Assembly: GCA_001783565.1 (NCBI GenBank)
Contig: MFMT01000042.1
Coordinates: 29,408 to 61,552, forward strand
Length of the DNA: 32,145 nucleotides
Reading direction: 5' to 3'
DNA from: Candidatus Kaiserbacteria bacterium RIFOXYD1_FULL_42_15
GTDB taxonomy: Bacteria > Patescibacteriota > Minisyncoccia > Phycocordibacterales > UBA918
In this document: positions 28,830 to 32,145 of the stretch, piece by piece
How the letters are laid out: each line of letters opens with the position of its first letter
How positions within the stretch are numbered: position 1 is the first letter of the stretch
The notes under the pieces: model-generated
What the model saw: the letters and a program-made list of their open reading frames with translations, nothing else
Databases searched by the model: none
What the model was told of the DNA's origin: nothing
Made by a program: the position numbers and the translations under genes

Positions 28830-30062
28830 ATGGAACAAATAAAATCAGACGTTGAATCATTTGCACGTATCCGAGTAGTCGGCGCCGGAGGTTCTGGCAA
28901 CAATGCCGTGAACTACATGGTGTCATCAAAAGTCAAAGGAGTAGAATTTATTGCCGTCAACAGTGATGCTCAAGATTTACATCATTCACTTGCCAAGAAA
29001 AAAATTCACATTGGAAAAAATCTTACTCGTGGTCTTGGTGCTGGTGGTAATTCGGATATGGGACGCAGAGCAGCCGAAGAAACTCGTGAAGAAATTAATA
29101 ATGCCATCAAGGGTTCTGACATGATTTTTATCACTTGTGGTATGGGTGGTGGTACCGGTACTGGATCTGCTCCAGTAATCGCAAAAATTGCTCGTGACAG
29201 TGGAGCCCTAACTGTGGGTGTTGTCACCAAGCCATTTTTATTTGAAGGTCAAGAGCGAATGCGGGTTGCTATGCAAGGTATTGAAGAACTAAAGAAAGAA
29301 GTCGACGCTCTTATCACCATTCCTAATGATCGCCTTCTAGCTATTGTTGATAAAGAGACTTCAGTTCGCAGTGCTTTTGAACAATGTGATAATGTGCTCA
29401 AACAAGCAGTGGAGGGTATTTCTGACCTTATTACCATGCCTGGTATAATCAACGTTGACTTTGCCGACATCCGTAGTGTTATGGAAAATGCCGGCTCTGC
29501 TTTGATGGGAGTTGGGGTTTCTTCTGGAGAAAAACGGGCCGAGGAGGCGGCTCAATCAGCCATTAATTCCCCTCTACTTGAAGTATCTATCACGGGTGCC
29601 AAGGGAGTATTATTTGCCATTGCTGGCGGTGATGATTTGGGAATGTTGGAAATTCAAGATGCAGCTCGAGTCATTACTGAGTCAATTGACCCACAAGCAA
29701 AAGTAATCTTTGGCGCTATCAAGGATGACAAGCTAAAGAAAAATGAGGTCAAGGTTACCGTCATCGCTACCGGCTTTCCTGAAGAAACAGTTCACCAAAA
29801 CAGTATATCCAGGCGGGCACCTGTGGGTGCATCAATGGAAAATGGGGAGGAAAAAATGCCAGAAACTCGTGGTCGTATCTTTAATTCGCTTACCGCTCCG
29901 AGACGAATAGATCCAGAAGAAATGCCTATTCAGAAAAATGACTCAATTGAATCACATAAAGAATTACCCAGACGTGACCCAAAACCAGTTGATCCAGTAG
30001 ATGAGGAAGAGGACGACTGGGGCGCAGTACCTGCTTTTCTGAGAAGGTCAAAGTTGAAATAA
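28830..30062 (+). CDS. ftsZ: Cell division protein FtsZ
   Basis: Tubulin-like GTPase that forms the division ring. Seen: RVVGAGGSGNNAVNYM; the tubulin signature GGGTGTGSAP (106-115); the T7 loop NVDFADIRSVM, which supplies the catalytic Asp for the next subunit; a polar linker after about residue 320; and a C-terminal peptide WGAVPAFLRRSK that normally binds FtsA. Length 410. The order ftsA-ftsZ is the classic one. Confidence 0.96.
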   Translation: MEQIKSDVESFARIRVVGAGGSGNNAVNYMVSSKVKGVEFIAVNSDAQDLHHSLAKKKIHIGKNLTRGLGAGGNSDMGRRAAEETREEINNAIKGSDMIFITCGMGGGTGTGSAPVIAKIARDSGALTVGVVTKPFLFEGQERMRVAMQGIEELKKEVDALITIPNDRLLAIVDKETSVRSAFEQCDNVLKQAVEGISDLITMPGIINVDFADIRSVMENAGSALMGVGVSSGEKRAEEAAQSAINSPLLEVSITGAKGVLFAIAGGDDLGMLEIQDAARVITESIDPQAKVIFGAIKDDKLKKNEVKVTVIATGFPEETVHQNSISRRAPVGASMENGEEKMPETRGRIFNSLTAPRRIDPEEMPIQKNDSIESHKELPRRDPKPVDPVDEEEDDWGAVPAFLRRSKLK

Positions 30063-30105
30063 GACCGATTCTTCTACGGCAATGTCTTTTCTTCATATTA
30101 TTTAG

Positions 30106-30240
30106 TCGGAGGCAGGTGCTGCGAGGCGGAGCGATATGAGTCGCCCCTTCCTAGGGCGACGAAACAGCGAGCCGTGGTCAGAAGTACTTATTAGAATTTA
30201 TACAAAGTATAAATTATAGTTAGTAACTTGTGACCCGTAC
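30106..30240 (+). repeat. Type II core element downstream of ftsZ
   Basis: A full type II core without a tRNA: gcgaggcggagcgatatgag, hairpin tcgcccc/gggcga, cagcgagccgtggtca, a stem around aatttatac/gtataaatt, and cttgtgacc. This is the best copy for comparison with the tRNA-linked type II cores. Confidence 0.75.
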
Positions 30241-30295
30241 CGGCATTTTTGCGACGCTCAAAGCTTAAATAAGATTTGATCGGCAAAACACTGGT

Positions 30296-30455
30296 GCAGC
30301 GGGGCGTAGCGGAATGACACAGCAATCTAGAGTGGCGATGTGGATTACCGCATTGTGACTCGCCTGTCTGCGCAGGCAGGCAAAGACGCGGGGGGTGTAA
30401 TCCACCATCGTCTTCGCGAGGAATGAGCTGGCAAGCGAATGACGTGGCGATCCAG
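30296..30455. repeat. Dispersed palindromic repeats upstream of the thioredoxin reductase gene
   Basis: Copies: cggaatgacacagcaatctag (30309-30330), tggattaccgcattgtgactcgc with the inserted hairpin ctgtctgcgcaggcag before gcaaagacg (30340-30388), and cgtcttcgcgaggaatgagc...gacgtggcgatccag (30410-30454). With the type II element they fill the gap 30063-30580, which holds no supported gene. Confidence 0.75.
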
Positions 30456-30531
30456 GACGACTACGTGACAATCTATATTGACTACCGGTAGCATTAAAAG
30501 TGGCAAGGTCATACACCACCATTGTTTTTTA

Positions 30532-30540
30532 TGTTATGCT
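30532..30540 (+). promoter_or_regulatory. Extended -10 promoter of the thioredoxin reductase gene
   Basis: TGTTATGCT, with the start near 30547. The leader of about 34 bases has no Shine-Dalgarno match. Confidence 0.5.
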
Positions 30541-30580
30541 GTTCCTTGTTAAATAAAAATAAGCAACCTTTTGAAATTTT

Positions 30581-31507
30581 ATGTACGACTTGATTATTAT
30601 TGGTGGTGGCCCAGCTGGTATTGCGGCTGGTGTCTATGCTGCCAGAAAGCGATTACGGACTCTTTTTGTTACTAAGGAATGGGGTGGACAAAGTATCGTC
30701 TCGCCCGATATTCAAAACTGGATTGGTACCCCATCAATTTCTGGAGACAAACTAGCCAAAGACCTTGAAAGTCACCTTGAGGCCTACGCCAAAGATATTG
30801 TTACTATCATGGCTGGAAGAACAGCAACCTCTCTAACTAAAGCAGACGATGGAACAAGTTTAGTAACGCTTGACGATGGTACTCAACACTCAGGCAAAGC
30901 TACACTGATTGCTAGTGGTTCAGGACGCAGGCAACTTAACGTACTGGGGGCAGATATTTTTGAACATAAAGGTCTCACCTATTGTGCCAGCTGTGACGGC
31001 CCGATGTTTTCTGGACAAGATGTCGTAGTGATTGGCGGAGGTAATGCTGGCTTTGAATCAGCCGCCCAACTTCTCGCCTATGCAAAAAGTGTTACACTCC
31101 TACACCGAAGCGCTTCATTCAAAGCAGACCCTATTACGGTAGAGAAGGTTTTGGCACATCCAAATATGACCGCTATCACAAACGCCACCCCGACCGAAGT
31201 TGTAGGAGACAAGTTTGTCAGTGGTATCAAGTACACTGATGCTGATGGTGTATCACACGACATGGCAGTGACTGGTATCTTTGTTGAGATTGGTATGATT
31301 CCAAATACAGAATATGTAAAAGATGTCGTAAAGCTGGACGAATACAATCGTATAGAAATAGACCCTTGGACCCAAAAGACAAGTGCCTCGGGTATCTGGG
31401 CGGCCGGTGATTGCACGAATGTGCGCTACCATCAAAACAACATTTCTGCTGGTGACGGGGTCAAAGCCCTTGAGGATATTTATGTCACCCTCAAGACCAA
31501 ATCCTAA
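30581..31507 (+). CDS. Thioredoxin reductase-like flavoprotein
   Basis: FAD- and NAD(P)H-dependent disulfide reductase of the TrxB/AhpF branch. Seen: FAD motif IIIGGGPAGIAAGVYA; redox-active pair Cys135-Ala-Ser-Cys138 in YCASCDG (usually CATC); second Rossmann motif VIGGGNAGFESA (152-157); and the last FAD motif IWAAGDCTNVRYHQNNISAGDG. Length 308, normal for TrxB. The loop after the second Rossmann fold reads HRSASFKADP; the NADPH-type HRRDxFRA is absent and KAD is more like AhpF, so NADH use or another partner is possible. No thioredoxin gene is next to it. Confidence 0.88.
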   Translation: MYDLIIIGGGPAGIAAGVYAARKRLRTLFVTKEWGGQSIVSPDIQNWIGTPSISGDKLAKDLESHLEAYAKDIVTIMAGRTATSLTKADDGTSLVTLDDGTQHSGKATLIASGSGRRQLNVLGADIFEHKGLTYCASCDGPMFSGQDVVVIGGGNAGFESAAQLLAYAKSVTLLHRSASFKADPITVEKVLAHPNMTAITNATPTEVVGDKFVSGIKYTDADGVSHDMAVTGIFVEIGMIPNTEYVKDVVKLDEYNRIEIDPWTQKTSASGIWAAGDCTNVRYHQNNISAGDGVKALEDIYVTLKTKS

Positions 31508-31532
31508 ATAAAAGTAAAAGCTGACTATCCAA

Positions 31533-31568
31533 ACAAACAAAAGGCGCCGATTGGCGCCTTTTGTTTGT
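31533..31568 (+). terminator. Terminator of the thioredoxin reductase gene
   Basis: A 16-bp perfect stem acaaacaaaaggcgcc/ggcgccttttgtttgt with loop gatt. Confidence 0.9.
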
Positions 31569-31839
31569 ACAACGTAGAGTTTTGGCCTGCGTGCTCCAAC
31601 CTAAAAGAGTTTTAGTTAGTATGGAGAAAATCACCATCACACAAACCTATAACAAGCTTCTCATACCAGCGATAAGTGTCAATAAATTAAAATATCCTTA
31701 TTTATGGCCAACTCTGTGAATAATCAGTGGAAAAGATGGTGTGTAACAAAGGTACAACTTTGTACATAAATAGATGTATAAACAACTCCCCCACCTTAGT
31801 GAAAATATAATCAAAAAGCTATCTGACAGAAAATTTCAG
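31569..31839. other. Gene-free AT-rich stretch with DnaA-box-like sites
   Basis: No ORF is supported. On the minus strand ttattcaca (31715-31723) is one change from TTATCCACA, and ttatgtaca (31761-31769) is two changes away. A short inverted repeat gtacaa/ttgtac (31752-31765) lies nearby. The neighbourhood is AT-rich, but there is no dnaA gene and only one good box, so an origin is unproven. Confidence 0.25.
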
Positions 31840-31848
31840 TGTTATACT
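31840..31848 (+). promoter_or_regulatory. Extended -10 promoter of tRNA-Ser
   Basis: TGTTATACT, with the start near 31855, ten bases before the tRNA. Confidence 0.6.
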
Positions 31849-31864
31849 TGATGACTGTTGTTTA

Positions 31865-31951
31865 GGAAGAGTCGCATAGTGGTCTAGTGCACCGGTTTCG
31901 AAAACCGGCATCGGGGAAACTCGATCGAGGGTTCAAATCCCTCCTCTTCCG
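31865..31951 (+). tRNA. tRNA-Ser (anticodon CGA)
   Basis: Acceptor GGAAGAG pairs with CTCTTCC, and the discriminator is G, as usual for Ser. Anticodon arm CCGGT-TTCGAAA-ACCGG gives CGA at 31899-31901. Long variable arm, class II. CCA is not encoded; the next bases are CA. Confidence 0.96.
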
Positions 31952-32107
31952 CAGTGAATGAAATGAACGAAGGAAGAGGAGGTTGCAGCATTTTGAAAAA
32001 ATGCGTAGCAAGATTTGAAGCCCGATTGAGCTAGATTATGAGCTTGCGAAATAATCTAGCCAATTGGGGTACTGAACATGTAATGTTCAAATCCCTCCTC
32101 TTCCGCA
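31952..32107 (+). repeat. tRNA-tail element after tRNA-Ser (type I core)
   Basis: The inverted tail ggaagagga is split by a hairpin (ttgcagcatttt/aaaatgcgtagcaa) and continues gatttgaa. The type I core is almost the same as the one behind tRNA-Tyr element 1: gcccgattgagct, hairpin agattat/ataatct, ccaattggggtactgaac, atgtaatgttc. A direct tail copy (gttcaaatccctcctcttcc) lies at 32085-32107. There is no strong terminator directly after the tRNA, unlike at the other five loci. Confidence 0.82.
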
Positions 32108-32145
32108 ATGAAAAACTAGCTTTTTTTGACTTTTTTGGTATTATG

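Overview
The window looks like a chromosomal piece from an ultra-small bacterium of the Candidate Phyla Radiation / Patescibacteria (Parcubacteria-like). This is inferred from gene content: a short IF-2 without the long N-terminal region, a bS21 gene, an orphan cysteine desulfurase, a cluster of two-helix VirB2-like proteins, and many genes whose -10 box sits about 6-8 bases before the ATG, so that mRNAs would be leaderless. TGA is used as a stop (ATGA overlap at 16623-16626), which argues against the Gracilibacteria/SR1 code.

Layout. 1-830: tRNA-Tyr followed by three tandem elements that each end in a copy of the tRNA 3' tail. 831-1434: Phd/RelE-type toxin-antitoxin pair. 1738-2244: secreted protein of unknown function. 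2301-6863 (minus): clpB and an IscS/NifS-like cysteine desulfurase. 6966-8847: infB and rbfA. 8933-10339: tRNA-Cys, tRNA-Leu(TAA), tRNA-Lys(CTT) and tRNA-Leu(TAG), each followed by one or two of the same elements. 10363-10785: YigZ/IMPACT-family gene. 11089-13299: structured leader, an SPFH/band-7 protein and a membrane protein, more GC-rich by eye and with Shine-Dalgarno sites. 13384-17171 (minus): four VirB2-like small membrane proteins, a membrane-anchored solute-binding protein and a methyltransferase. 17469-19940 (minus): gyrA. 20325-21448 (minus): anchored hypothetical protein and a metallo-beta-lactamase-fold protein. 21743-23761: rpsA with a long structured leader, convergent with pth. 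23886-25766: lepB and a HisRS-like protein with an altered active site. 26741-30062: rpsU, ybeY, ftsA, ftsZ. 30581-31507: thioredoxin-reductase-like protein. 31865-32107: tRNA-Ser(CGA) with one more tail-copy element.

The most interesting feature is non-coding. All six tRNA genes are followed by small elements (about 150-300 bp) built on one plan: tRNA tail, a hairpin, an inverted copy of the tRNA tail (often split by another hairpin), a conserved structured core, and in most cases a fresh direct copy of the tail starting in the T-loop. Two core families (called type I and type II here) recur, and their sequence matches the T-arm of the tRNA they follow. The same cores also sit in gaps without tRNAs, flanked there by dispersed palindromic repeats of the kind cgtctttgcgag...ggcaatcca. 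A third inverted-repeat family (type III) lies downstream of the anchored-hypothetical gene. No transposase or integrase is encoded in the window, so any mobility would have to be supplied in trans.

How the genes work together: most are housekeeping functions for translation (infB, rbfA, rpsA, rpsU, ybeY, pth, tRNAs), division (ftsA, ftsZ), topology (gyrA), proteostasis (clpB) and envelope/secretion (lepB, VirB2-like cluster, solute-binding protein).
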